In this document: piece after piece, positions 13,254-22,038 of the stretch
Layout: each line of letters opens with the position of its first letter
Numbering within the stretch: the first letter of the stretch is position 1
Source: Eriocheir sinensis
Taxonomy: Eukaryota > Arthropoda > Malacostraca > Decapoda > Varunidae
Direction of reading: 5' to 3'
DNA: 64,000 nt
NCBI RefSeq assembly: GCF_024679095.1
Contig: NC_066509.1
Coordinates: 22,279,479 to 22,343,478, forward strand
Translations under genes and position numbers: made by a program
Notes under the pieces: model-generated
Told to the model about the DNA's origin: nothing
Databases searched by the model: none
What the model saw: the letters and a program-made list of their open reading frames with translations, nothing else

Positions 13254-15803
13254 ATGGATTCAGAATCAGTTTGGGTGGACGTTTACAAAGGGAAAGAAAA
13301 ACTAACTCTAGGAGTTATATACAGGCCACCCAACCTTAACAGGCAGGACACGAGTATATTACTACAGGAGATTGGCAGGGCGAGTAGGAGTAGAAATGTC
13401 TGCGTAATGGGGGACTTTAATTATAGGAATATAGACTGGGAAGATCTAGTGGGTGACCTGGAAGCCGAGGACTTTCTTGAAGTTATACAAGATAATTTCC
13501 TTAAGCAGGTAGTTACTGAGCCTACCAGAGGAGATAACATATTAGACTTAGTCCTAACCAATAATGGGAACTTGCTACGTGAGTTGGAGGTGGGCGGAGA
13601 GTTAGGAAACAGTGATCACAGAACGGTTCGTTTTAGCTTAGACTGGGCGGTAACCCGCGAACCAAACCCAGTGTTAGTGCCAGATTTTAGAAGAGCAAAC
13701 TACGAGGGGCTTCGAAGACATCTTGAAGGGGTAAACTGGGATAATTTAGGGATTCATGAGGGCCAGAACTGCGGATTGGAGAGCCAGGAGAACCAGGTAG
13801 AAATGTCTTACAATAATTTAGTTAGAGTAATAGTAGAGGGGCAAGAACAGCATATACCACAGCGAACACTTAGAAAAGAAAACAATGATCCTAAGTGGAT
13901 GACTCGTGGACTAAAACACGAGATTGGGTCAAAGAAGGGAATTTATCAGAAAATAAAGAATGGGGAAGCACATCTCAGGGGCCGGTACGTCGAACTATCT
14001 AGATTAGTGAAGAAAAACACCAGGATAGCAAAAAAGAACTATGAGATCAAAGTAGCAAATGAGGCGAAAAGTAATCCTAAGGGCTTCTTTCAGATGTATA
14101 GAACAAAAACATGGGAGAAAATTGGACCGCTGAAAACAAACACAGGGGAGCTTGTAGAAAATTACGAAAATATGAGCACATTGTTGAACGACTACTTCCT
14201 TTCAGTATTCACACAGGAGGATCGAACGGCTATACCGGAAAGAGTTCAGGTGTACGAGGGCGGGGATGGCGATAAATTGAGGGATATAATCATTACCAGG
14301 CACGTAGTTCAGGATGAGATAGATAAGCTTAAGAAGAACAAGTCGCCAGGTCCTGACGGGATATTTCCGAGGGTATTAAAGGAGTTAGGTGATGTAATCA
14401 GTGACCCACTAACCGACATCTTTAAGATGTCGGTAAATACTGGCTATGTGCCGAGCCTATGGAAAGTAGCTAATGTGACGCCGATTTTTAAAAAGGGGGA
14501 CAGGTCAGTTGCTTCAAACTATCGCCCAATTAGCTTAACATCGGTTATAGGGAAGATGCTGGAGTCCATAATAGCCAGGAACATTCGGGAGCATTTAGAG
14601 AAACATAGCTTAATTCACGACTCGCAGCATGGGTTCACAAAAGGTAGGTCATGCCTCACCAATCTCTTGTCCTTCTACAATAAAGTTTTTGAGGCGGTAG
14701 ACAGAGATGAAAATTATGATGTAATCTATCTTGATTTTAGTAAAGCGTTTGACAAAGTTCCTCACCAACGACTGTTGCTTAAATTACTGGCTCATGGAGT
14801 AGAGGGTAAAGTTTTGAACTGGGTCAAGGCGTGGCTTAGCAATAGGAAGCAAAGAGTGCAAATCAATGGTAAAAGATCTGACTGGGGATGTGTTACGAGT
14901 GGGGTCCCACAAGGTTCGGTATTAGGTCCACTTTTGTTTATTATTTATATCAATGACTTAGATACAGGAATTAGTAGTGATGTTAGTAAATTTGCAGATG
15001 ATACCAAGATCGGTAGAGTAATTGAGTCGGATCAGGACGCTAGTATTCTCCAAGGTGAACTCGACAGATTATATGACTGGGCGGATAAATGGCAGATGGA
15101 GTTCAGTGTAGGGAAGTGCAGTATTCTGAGTGTAGGTAGGAACAACCCCTCACATAACTATTGCTTAAATGACACTCTCATAAGTAGGTCTGGGTGCGAG
15201 AGGGATTTAGGGGTCTTAGTGAGCTCTGATCTCCGTCCAAGGGCACAATGCATTCAAGCTAGAAATCGAGCTAATAGGGTACTGGGATTTATTTCAAGGA
15301 GCGTAAGCAACAGAAGCCCCGAAGTCTTCCTCAAACTATATTTAGCATTAGTTAGACCTCATCTTGAACATGCGGTTCAGTTCTGGTCACCCTACTATAG
15401 AATGGATATCAAAATGTTAGAATCGGTGCAGAGGAGGATGACTAAGATGATTCAGGGGTTGAGAAACTTGCCATACGAGGAAAGACTCAAACAGTTAAAC
15501 TTGCATTCTCTAGAAAGGCGAAGGGTGCGTGGAGACATGATCGAGGTTTATAAATGGATGAAGGGCTTTAATAAGGGAGACATTCATAAGGTTTTGTTGG
15601 TAAGAGAACCGGGTAGGACACGAAGTAACGGGTTTAAACTGGATAAATTCAGATTCAACAGGGACATAGGCAAAAATTGGTTTACTAACAGGGTGGTGGA
15701 TGAGTGGAATAGGCTTAGCAGTCATGTGGTGAGTGCCAATACAATTGTCACATTCAAAAATAGACTAGATAAATTCATGGACAGCGATATTAGGTGGGGT
15801 TAG
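13254..15803 (+). CDS. CR1-like LINE endonuclease/reverse transcriptase
   Basis: 849 uninterrupted codons. Endonuclease blocks: GVIYRPPNLN, MGDFNYRNIDW and GNSDHRTVRFSL (catalytic Asp-His). Reverse transcriptase blocks: [79 protein letters not shown] and the catalytic FADDTK at about 14991. The C-terminal region contains HLEHAVQFWSPYY and VDEWNRLSSHVVSA. The first Met is internal; the natural reading starts upstream of a frameshift. The intact RT implies a recent insertion. Function: target-primed reverse transcription of its own RNA. Confidence 0.9.
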   Translation: MDSESVWVDVYKGKEKLTLGVIYRPPNLNRQDTSILLQEIGRASRSRNVCVMGDFNYRNIDWEDLVGDLEAEDFLEVIQDNFLKQVVTEPTRGDNILDLVLTNNGNLLRELEVGGELGNSDHRTVRFSLDWAVTREPNPVLVPDFRRANYEGLRRHLEGVNWDNLGIHEGQNCGLESQENQVEMSYNNLVRVIVEGQEQHIPQRTLRKENNDPKWMTRGLKHEIGSKKGIYQKIKNGEAHLRGRYVELSRLVKKNTRIAKKNYEIKVANEAKSNPKGFFQMYRTKTWEKIGPLKTNTGELVENYENMSTLLNDYFLSVFTQEDRTAIPERVQVYEGGDGDKLRDIIITRHVVQDEIDKLKKNKSPGPDGIFPRVLKELGDVISDPLTDIFKMSVNTGYVPSLWKVANVTPIFKKGDRSVASNYRPISLTSVIGKMLESIIARNIREHLEKHSLIHDSQHGFTKGRSCLTNLLSFYNKVFEAVDRDENYDVIYLDFSKAFDKVPHQRLLLKLLAHGVEGKVLNWVKAWLSNRKQRVQINGKRSDWGCVTSGVPQGSVLGPLLFIIYINDLDTGISSDVSKFADDTKIGRVIESDQDASILQGELDRLYDWADKWQMEFSVGKCSILSVGRNNPSHNYCLNDTLISRSGCERDLGVLVSSDLRPRAQCIQARNRANRVLGFISRSVSNRSPEVFLKLYLALVRPHLEHAVQFWSPYYRMDIKMLESVQRRMTKMIQGLRNLPYEERLKQLNLHSLERRRVRGDMIEVYKWMKGFNKGDIHKVLLVREPGRTRSNGFKLDKFRFNRDIGKNWFTNRVVDEWNRLSSHVVSANTIVTFKNRLDKFMDSDIRWG

Positions 15804-15920
15804 ATACACGGGAGCTTAGGGTCAAAGGAGCTGCCTCGTACAGGCCTACCGGCCTCTTGCAGACTCCTGCGTTCTTATGTTCTTATAACCTTATGTTCCA
15901 CGCCCCTGCCCGTGCTGCAG

Positions 15921-15965
15921 CCCTCGGCCTGTGACCTCACCCTCATGAACTGCTCCGACGTGAAG
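15921..15965 (+). CDS. Candidate host exon (45 bp)
   Basis: Bounded by acceptor-like GTGCTGCAG and a strong donor (GTGAAG followed by gtgagg). The phase-0 reading is PSACDLTLMNCSDVK. The CR1-like LINE ends about 23 bp upstream. The exon is in phase with the one at 17934-18101, so both could belong to one forward-strand gene. I do not recognise the protein. The acceptor may be an alternative inside a longer exon that the LINE cut. Confidence 0.4.
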
Positions 15966-16080
15966 GTGAGGAGAGCAGAGGTGTTAGTGTTTGTTTCTGT
16001 CCCATTCTTTTTATCCTCTTCACTTGAGTGTCTCTGGAATGCGAGACGGTTCGCCGGCGTGCCACTTCGCCGACGGGCTC

Positions 16081-16114
16081 GGGACGGTTCGCCGAGTTTT
16101 CGGCGAACCGTCCC
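16081..16114. repeat. Perfect 15-bp hairpin with GTTT loop
   Basis: The arms GGGACGGTTCGCCGA and TCGGCGAACCGTCCC are exact reverse complements around GTTT. They share the TTCGCCG core with the terminal repeats of the surrounding element. Confidence 0.9.
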
Positions 16115-16720
16115 ACGGTCAATGATTATACGGGCCATTCCTACAGCCTGAGAACTAGGAAAAAAAAGTGTGCTCGATTGTTCAAAATCCGTAACTGATG
16201 CCTCATACCATAGGCCTACATGCAAATATTTGTCATTTTTTCCTACGTAAAATTTTGGTTTGAGTTAAGTATCACTATTCCTACTGTACCTGGCCAGAAG
16301 TTAATATATTCGTGGATGGGTAAAAATAAGTTTTTTCCATCACCCAGGAATTACTTGTTCGTAAGGATATAAAATAAATGGAAATGATAATGGTGGTAAG
16401 AAAGCTTGTTGGTGACGTCTGCGAGCGTGAGGGAGGAGGAACGAAGCAGTGTTATAAGAGACACTGGGCAGGGTTAGTCCGCTTCCCAGTGAAAAGTATC
16501 CCGCCCCGCGCATGACTTCTTTTGTTATCCAGCGGCCGGGGTCAGGAGGCAGAAGCCAGGTCAGTCCGACCATGATCTTCCCAGCGTTAAGAGCAAGGAA
16601 GTCCGAGCCACTCCGCGTTCCGGTGGTTTATTGTTCGGTGTATGGATGTTGATCTGACCAGGGGCAGAAAGTAAAGCACTGTACGTTTACCAACGACGTT
16701 GACGAGATCCCATAACTGTG

Positions 16721-17026
<306 letters not shown>

Positions 17027-17369
17027 TTTGTGTATGCGCGCGAATATGCGGGTATGGCAAGTCTTCCATAGTTACCCCTCCGGTCCACGTTTTCTTTTTA
17101 GTATACTTTGATCTATATTTAGATTTTGACCCTGCCTTCCCTACCCTCTTCCCCCTACTGGGTAACAATGCACGAAAAATAAAATAATTTTATTGGTATA
17201 AAAATGAGTTTCTAAACGGTATCGGCGAACTGGCACACCGGCGAAACGTCCTGCTTCCTCTCTCTGAACTATCTCTTATTTTTCATATTCGTGTCTGCTC
17301 ATTATGGGGACTTGTTTGTGTGTATATCTGTTTTTTCTTCCCCTTGATGCCCCTTTTATTGATCTCTAA

Positions 17370-17374
17370 AAATA

Positions 17375-17418
<44 letters not shown>

Positions 17419-17420
17419 GA
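17370..17420. repeat. (AAT)n/(GATAAT)n microsatellite
   Basis: AAT units followed by GATAAT units. Confidence 0.95.
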
Positions 17421-17559
17421 TAAGTCTGGTATAGTTTTGATTCAGCCACCTCTGTGTGTCTCCAACTACTGTAATGTCATGGTGGGAAAGGACAGAGGCA
17501 TTGTCTGTGTTTGCAGCCCCTCCTGCTGTGTCCTCCTGATTGCCTGGACCTCCCCTACA

Positions 17560-17930
17560 CAGGAAACAGAGGGAGGCACCTACATGCGTTTATTGCTGGA
17601 CAGCATGATTCTACTCTCACATGATAACTTCTTCGATGTGATGCCAGAGAGTGAAGATGCAGGCTAACTCTTGCATTACGTAGTTGGGCAGCTTGACTCT
17701 ACTCCCCTTTTTTACCCTCACATATGATTACTTGGTCAACATGCTGCCAGGGAGCGAAGATGCAGGCTAACTCATGCATTACAAAGCTGGACAGCATGAT
17801 TCTATTCCCATTTTTCACCCTCACATATGATTACTTGGTCAACATGCTGCCAGGGAGTGAAGATGCAGGCTAACTCTTGTGCTATAAAGCTGGGCAGCAT
17901 GACTCTACTCACCTTTTTCACCTGCATTCA
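17560..17930. repeat. ~103-bp tandem repeat related to the start of the next exon
   Basis: The GAAGATGCAGGCTAACTC block recurs with starts near 17653, 17756 and 17859 (103-bp period). Each unit carries GATTACTTGGTCAACATGCTGCC or a decayed form, closely resembling the first 24 bases of the exon at 17934. Confidence 0.75.
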
Positions 17931-17933
17931 CAG

Positions 17934-18101
17934 GATCACTTGGTGAACGTGCTGCTGAAAAGTGGAAAGTGTGACGGGTGGTGGCGGACAAGATCGTTGG
18001 CCCACTCCACCTTGGCCATCCACTTCTACCACGAGTTGGCCCACCAGACACTCCACACCAAGGTTAACAAGGCCATCAGTGTGCTCCAGGCATACTTCAA
18101 G
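17934..18101 (+). CDS. Candidate host exon (168 bp, 56 codons)
   Basis: Flanked by acceptor-like CCTGCATTCACAG and a donor (TTCAAG followed by gttt). Phase 0 at both ends. The product starts DHLVNVLLKSGKCDGWWRTR, continues LAHSTLAIHFYHELAHQTLH and ends VNKAISVLQAYFK. The composition looks like a helical, cytosolic protein. It is in phase with the exon at 15921-15965. I do not recognise the family. The open frame extends beyond both splice sites but only the bounded part reads like protein. Confidence 0.55.
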
Positions 18102-18539
18102 GTTTGGCTTTACTCCCCTTGTTGTTCTGGTGGTGTAGTAAGTGTGGGTCAGGGATGTTGCAGGCTTCAGTTCTCCTTTTTTCCTCCTTCCTCACTCCTA
18201 ACCTCGATGTCCTTATTCTCTTCTTCTTACTCTCCATCCATTGTCTCGATCACTCCTCATTAATCAATTTCTTCCTGCCTCCTGAACTCCCTCCTTCTCT
18301 TCTTCCTTTTTTACCATCTGCTTGTCCGACTCTCCATTTTTTGTTCAGTATGTCATCTAAAAGGCAAAATTGGTTACTTCCCTCCTTCCCTCTCTATCCC
18401 AGCATTCCAGCCCAGTTTTCCCTTCCTCTCTCCCTCCCTCTTCCTCTCTCTATTATCCTTCATTCCTTAATAGCATGTCAGTTTTTGTTTGGCAGTTTCT
18501 AATCACGTATTCTCCATTGCTGTGCTGCATTCCATGTCT
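18102..18539. other. T/C-rich spacer, likely intron
   Basis: Pyrimidine-rich sequence downstream of the exon donor; no recognisable element. Confidence 0.5.
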
Positions 18540-18905
18540 ACGCCTCTGATGCACATGACAGAGTTGGCAGGACAATACTGTTCCTTATTCTCCTCTTGAC
18601 CTCCATGCTCACACTTTTTCCTTTCATAACTCTCCCCAATGCACCAACCACCTGTCTGCCCTTCACTGCTCTTTCCCTCACCTCACCTTTCATACAGCCA
18701 TGCTTACACTAAACAGTCCCTGAATATTTAAACTCAGTAACCTCCTCCATTCTCTCTTCCCCTAACCCTTTCCTACACTGTGTTGTACCCTCTGCTCTAA
18801 CTGTGTACGGCTTTGCCAAATCAATGACCTGTTCCCTCGGCCTCTCAAATACCATAACCTTACTCTTTCCAGCATTCACTCTCTGCTTCCTCCTCTTACA
18901 CAGTA
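18540..18905 (-). mobile_element. LINE fragment, RT C-terminal region (family of 28985-31978)
   Basis: The reverse strand reads QRVNAGKSKVMVFERPREQV, AKPYTVRAEGTTQC, then MEEVTEFKYSGTV and, past a stop, RERAVKGRQVVGALGRVMKG. These are the blocks following the RT catalytic motif in the same family as the reverse-strand LINE at 28985-31978. It ends where the L2-like element begins. Confidence 0.8.
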
Positions 18906-18973
18906 GTGAGTCGCCGCGCGGGTTGGACGTGTTGCGCCGTGCTCGCGAAAGCGCTGAGTCGACAAAACTCGAC

Positions 18974-19470
18974 ATGGCCGGCCGAGCCAAGAACTCGGTG
19001 GAGTTCTGTTACGTTTGTGCGGATCCCACAGGCGATAAGTAGATAGGGTGCTGTCTGTGCCCTAAGTGGTGTCATGTGAAGTGTGCTCATCTGTCTGGAA
19101 TTAAGTCGGAGAATATATCTAAAGTAAATTGGATTTGCAACCCATGCCTTCATAAAGCATCTCTGGCTACCAAAATTGTGGAAAAAAATGGAAGAATTCA
19201 AGTTAGAATTATCTAAGGAAATATCAGAAGTGAAACGAGAAGTTGAGTTACGAGCGGTCAGCGTGAAGGAGGAGCTGGGGGAGGTGGCTCAGGATGTGGC
19301 GGACGTTTTGCAACGGGCTGAGCATGTGGAGTCAGCAGATGCAACTTGGGCTGTCACCAAACGTAAGAGGAAAGTTAAGAAGAATTTACTTGTTGTCAAG
19401 GCCTCCGAACAAGATAAAAAGGCTACAGAGTTGAAACGTGAAGTTTCTGAAGCATTACATGGCATCTTAA
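18974..19470 (+). pseudogene. LINE ORF1 with PHD-like zinc finger and coiled coil
   Basis: Starts MAGRAKNSVEF. It has CYVCADPTGDK, an in-frame TAG, then CCLCPKWCHVKCAHLSG and WICNPCLH: the Cys4-His-Cys3 spacing of a PHD finger. A charged coiled-coil-like stretch follows (EEFKLELSKEISEVKREVEL). PHD fingers occur in ORF1 proteins of some CR1/L2-group LINEs (family knowledge). The stop codon inside the finger marks decay. Confidence 0.7.
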
Positions 19471-20927
19471 CACTAGTATCGAAAACAAGACTTTCCCTGA
19501 GAGTGAGAAAGCGGCGATCGTGAAACATATCGTTAAAGGTAGACTGAACCCACAGTGTTTAAGTTACTTTAGACCAGTATCCAACTTGACGTTTCTATCT
19601 AAGATACTTGAAAATGTGATCTTAAATCAGCTAATGGAGCATTTGCTAAAGGTGCAGGCTTTACCGGATAATCAGTCTGCCTACAAGAGGCTTTACTCAA
19701 CTGAAACTACTCTCTGTTCGGTGGTAAACAATTTGCTTGTGCTTATGGATGAAGGGAAGTGTGGTGTTCTGATTTTGTTAGACTTGAGTGCTGCGTTTGA
19801 CACGGTGGAGCACAGTCTATTGCTTCAGGATTGTAAGAATACTGGAATTGAGGGTGGCGCGCTGGATTTGCAAGAGTTACCTTGAGAACATAACTTACTG
19901 TGTGCAAATAGGTAAATCATTCTCTACTCATAAACTTTTGCACAGAGGAGTCCCCCAGGGAAGTGTACTGGGTCCAATTTTATTATGTGTTTATACTATC
20001 GGTCTTTCACATTTGCTAAGGCATGAAGTTAACTTTAAACTGCATGCTGATGATACACAGTTTTATTTGTCGCTGAGTGACGTGGAAAACACTGAAGATA
20101 AGCTGAGCAGAATTATGGATGATCTTGGGAAATGGATGAATTCTAAGCAATTGAAGCTGAATGAGGACAAAACTCACTGCCTCATAGTGGGGAAGAACAA
20201 GGATCTCAGGAGGCTAGATATCTCCACTCTTCGGATAAAAGATGACACTATGACTGTAAAAAAAGTCAGTCAAAGATTTAGGTGTGATACTTGACTGCAC
20301 TCTATCATTCAAAGAACAGATCAATCAGGTGGTGAGAACGGCAGGATACCAACTGAGAAATATTGCTTTTGTCAAGAAATACCTGGATGATAAGACTATG
20401 AAGATGCTTATATATGTAATTATGTAACTAGTAAGCCGGATTATTGTATCTCACTTTATTATGGCCTTCCTAAATATCTGCTGAAGAAACTACAACAAGT
20501 TATGAACAGAGCTGCAAGGCTAATGAAGGGTCTGCCCCCCCGTGAGAGAATAACACCTGCACTTATAGACTTGCATTGGCTACCCATTAAGGCACGAAGA
20601 GTCTACAAAATATGTGTCTTGACTTATCAAGCAACGCGACTTGGTAAACCTTGATATTTGAGAAATATACTACAGGGTTTTCATTTGGACACCACCATGT
20701 CAGTGAGACACAGTACAGAACGGTATAGACTCTATGAGCCCAGGGTCAACCTGGAACTGGGTTTCAGAGCATTTGAGAAGAGTTCCCCGCGGCTCTATAA
20801 TGAGTTACCCGGGGACGTTAAGAACAGTGAAAGTCTGGCAATTTTCAAGAAAGCGCTGAAGACTCACTTATTTACTAAATCCTACGACTTGACAAAAATG
20901 AGGATTGAGGACAACTTTAGGTGCTAA
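19471..20927 (+). pseudogene. L2-like LINE reverse transcriptase, frameshifted
   Basis: Blocks in order: FRPVSNLTFLSKILENVIL, QSAYKRLYSTETTLCSVV, LLDLSAAFDTVEHSLLL, then a frame change, [29 protein letters not shown] (catalytic A-D-D), LKLNEDKTHCLIVGKN, another frame change near 20275, and RAARLMKGLPPRERITPALI. The last open piece (20658-20927) ends SYDLTKMRIEDNFRC. At least three frame breaks and a missing N-terminus show it is inactive. Confidence 0.85.
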
Positions 20928-21009
20928 TATTACTGTTATAATGTTAGCGGCCCTGTGGAGCGCTGCTACGGCGGCGGACCGGGGCCTGAAACCTAATCAA
21001 CGGTAAACA

Positions 21010-21200
21010 CCCTGTCAAACTCAAGCAGTATCCTCTGCATGAATTATCCTCCCCTAGACAAACTCTTTATGGAGTGCTTTATCACTCTGGGTCTTCACCA
21101 GTGGGTAAAAGGCCCGACATTTGTGTCCTCCGGCAACACCCTAGACATGGTCTTAACCAGCGAGAATGATAGGGTGGGTGATGTTGAGGTCTTGCCTAAC
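21010..21200 (+). mobile_element. CR1-group LINE, left part (split by the transposon at 21201)
   Basis: Encodes LDKLFMECFITLGLHQWV, then GPTFVSSGNTLDMVLTSEND, an APE endonuclease segment. It stops at GAGGTCTTGCCTAAC where the DNA transposon begins and resumes at 26311. Confidence 0.8.
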
Positions 21201-21830
21201 TAGAGTGGGAGCCCAGAGCATTTATTCATGTGAAAGACGGCAAAAGGTTCAACAATATTAATAATATCCTCGACCCTCATATATTACATTTCTGTATTGC
21301 TGCCGGGGTGTAGCCGGGGCTATGACCCCCAAATACCCCGTAGTAGGAGGGTGAAAAATGGCGGTTATTCATGTGAACTCCGGCAAGGTCAAAACTAGCA
21401 TACAATGGTGCACAGGACTCATCTGACGACTGAATGGAGAATAACAGTAATTTTGAGTGGGGCGTTGCCCCCGACAGCAAGATTCACTCCCAGAGCGAAA
21501 ATGACATTTAATTATGTGAAAAGCGGCAAGGCTGCAAATGGTCTCAATTAGTAGTTTGGAGTGTACTACATGCTAAATAAACAGTGACAGCTATTTTGGG
21601 TGGGGATGTGACCCCGACAGCAACCCGACCCCACTCCCGGGGAAAAATTGACATTTTTCATGTGACCAGTGCCAAGACTAGAAATGGTTTCCATGTGTTC
21701 TTAAAAGTCTCCTACACATTAAATTCACAGTGACATCAATTTTGGATGGGGATTTGACCGCAAAAGCAACCCTACGTCAAACCCGGGTAAAGAGCATATA
21801 TTTATTCAAATGAAAACAATCAAGGGGAGA
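21201..21830 (+). repeat. Left terminal inverted repeat of transposon copy 2
   Basis: Matches the reverse complement of 25615-26310. The match is near-perfect over the first ~400 bp. Beyond that the right end holds one additional ~150-bp subterminal unit. Each unit contains a GGGG-TTTGACCCCGACAGCAACCC block and an AGCGGCAAGGCTGCAAATGG-type block. Confidence 0.9.
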
Positions 21831-21906
21831 AATAGCTTAAAAAAAACAATGACAACTTTTGGATTTCCCCTTGATTGTGTCAGGGATATCAATTAGTAGC
21901 AGTGGC

Positions 21907-21986
<80 letters not shown>

Positions 21987-21987
21987 G
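21907..21987. repeat. (TTA)n microsatellite
   Basis: 27 units, between the left terminal repeat and the start of the transposon ORF, at or near the internal deletion point. Confidence 0.97.
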
Positions 21988-22038
21988 TTGTGACTACCTC
22001 TGCTCCCGTGAGCAAGGAATGATGTTGTACAGGAAACC

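Larger units (their letters stand above)
18974..21000 (+). mobile_element. L2-like LINE with PHD-type ORF1, internal deletion
   Basis: The order is ORF1 N-terminus (18974-19470), a junction, the RT (from ~19470) and a 3' UTR ending with CGGACCGGGGCCTGAAACC near 20993. The APE endonuclease and the first RT blocks are missing: ORF1 sequence SEALHGIL runs directly into the RT-side NTSIENKTFPESEK. The copy has a stop in ORF1 (~19040) and several RT frame breaks, so it is dead. Confidence 0.8.

Noticed and set aside
21277..21480. 67-codon frame repeated identically at 26031-26234
   Set aside because: By-product of the inverted terminal repeats of the transposon, not a gene pair.
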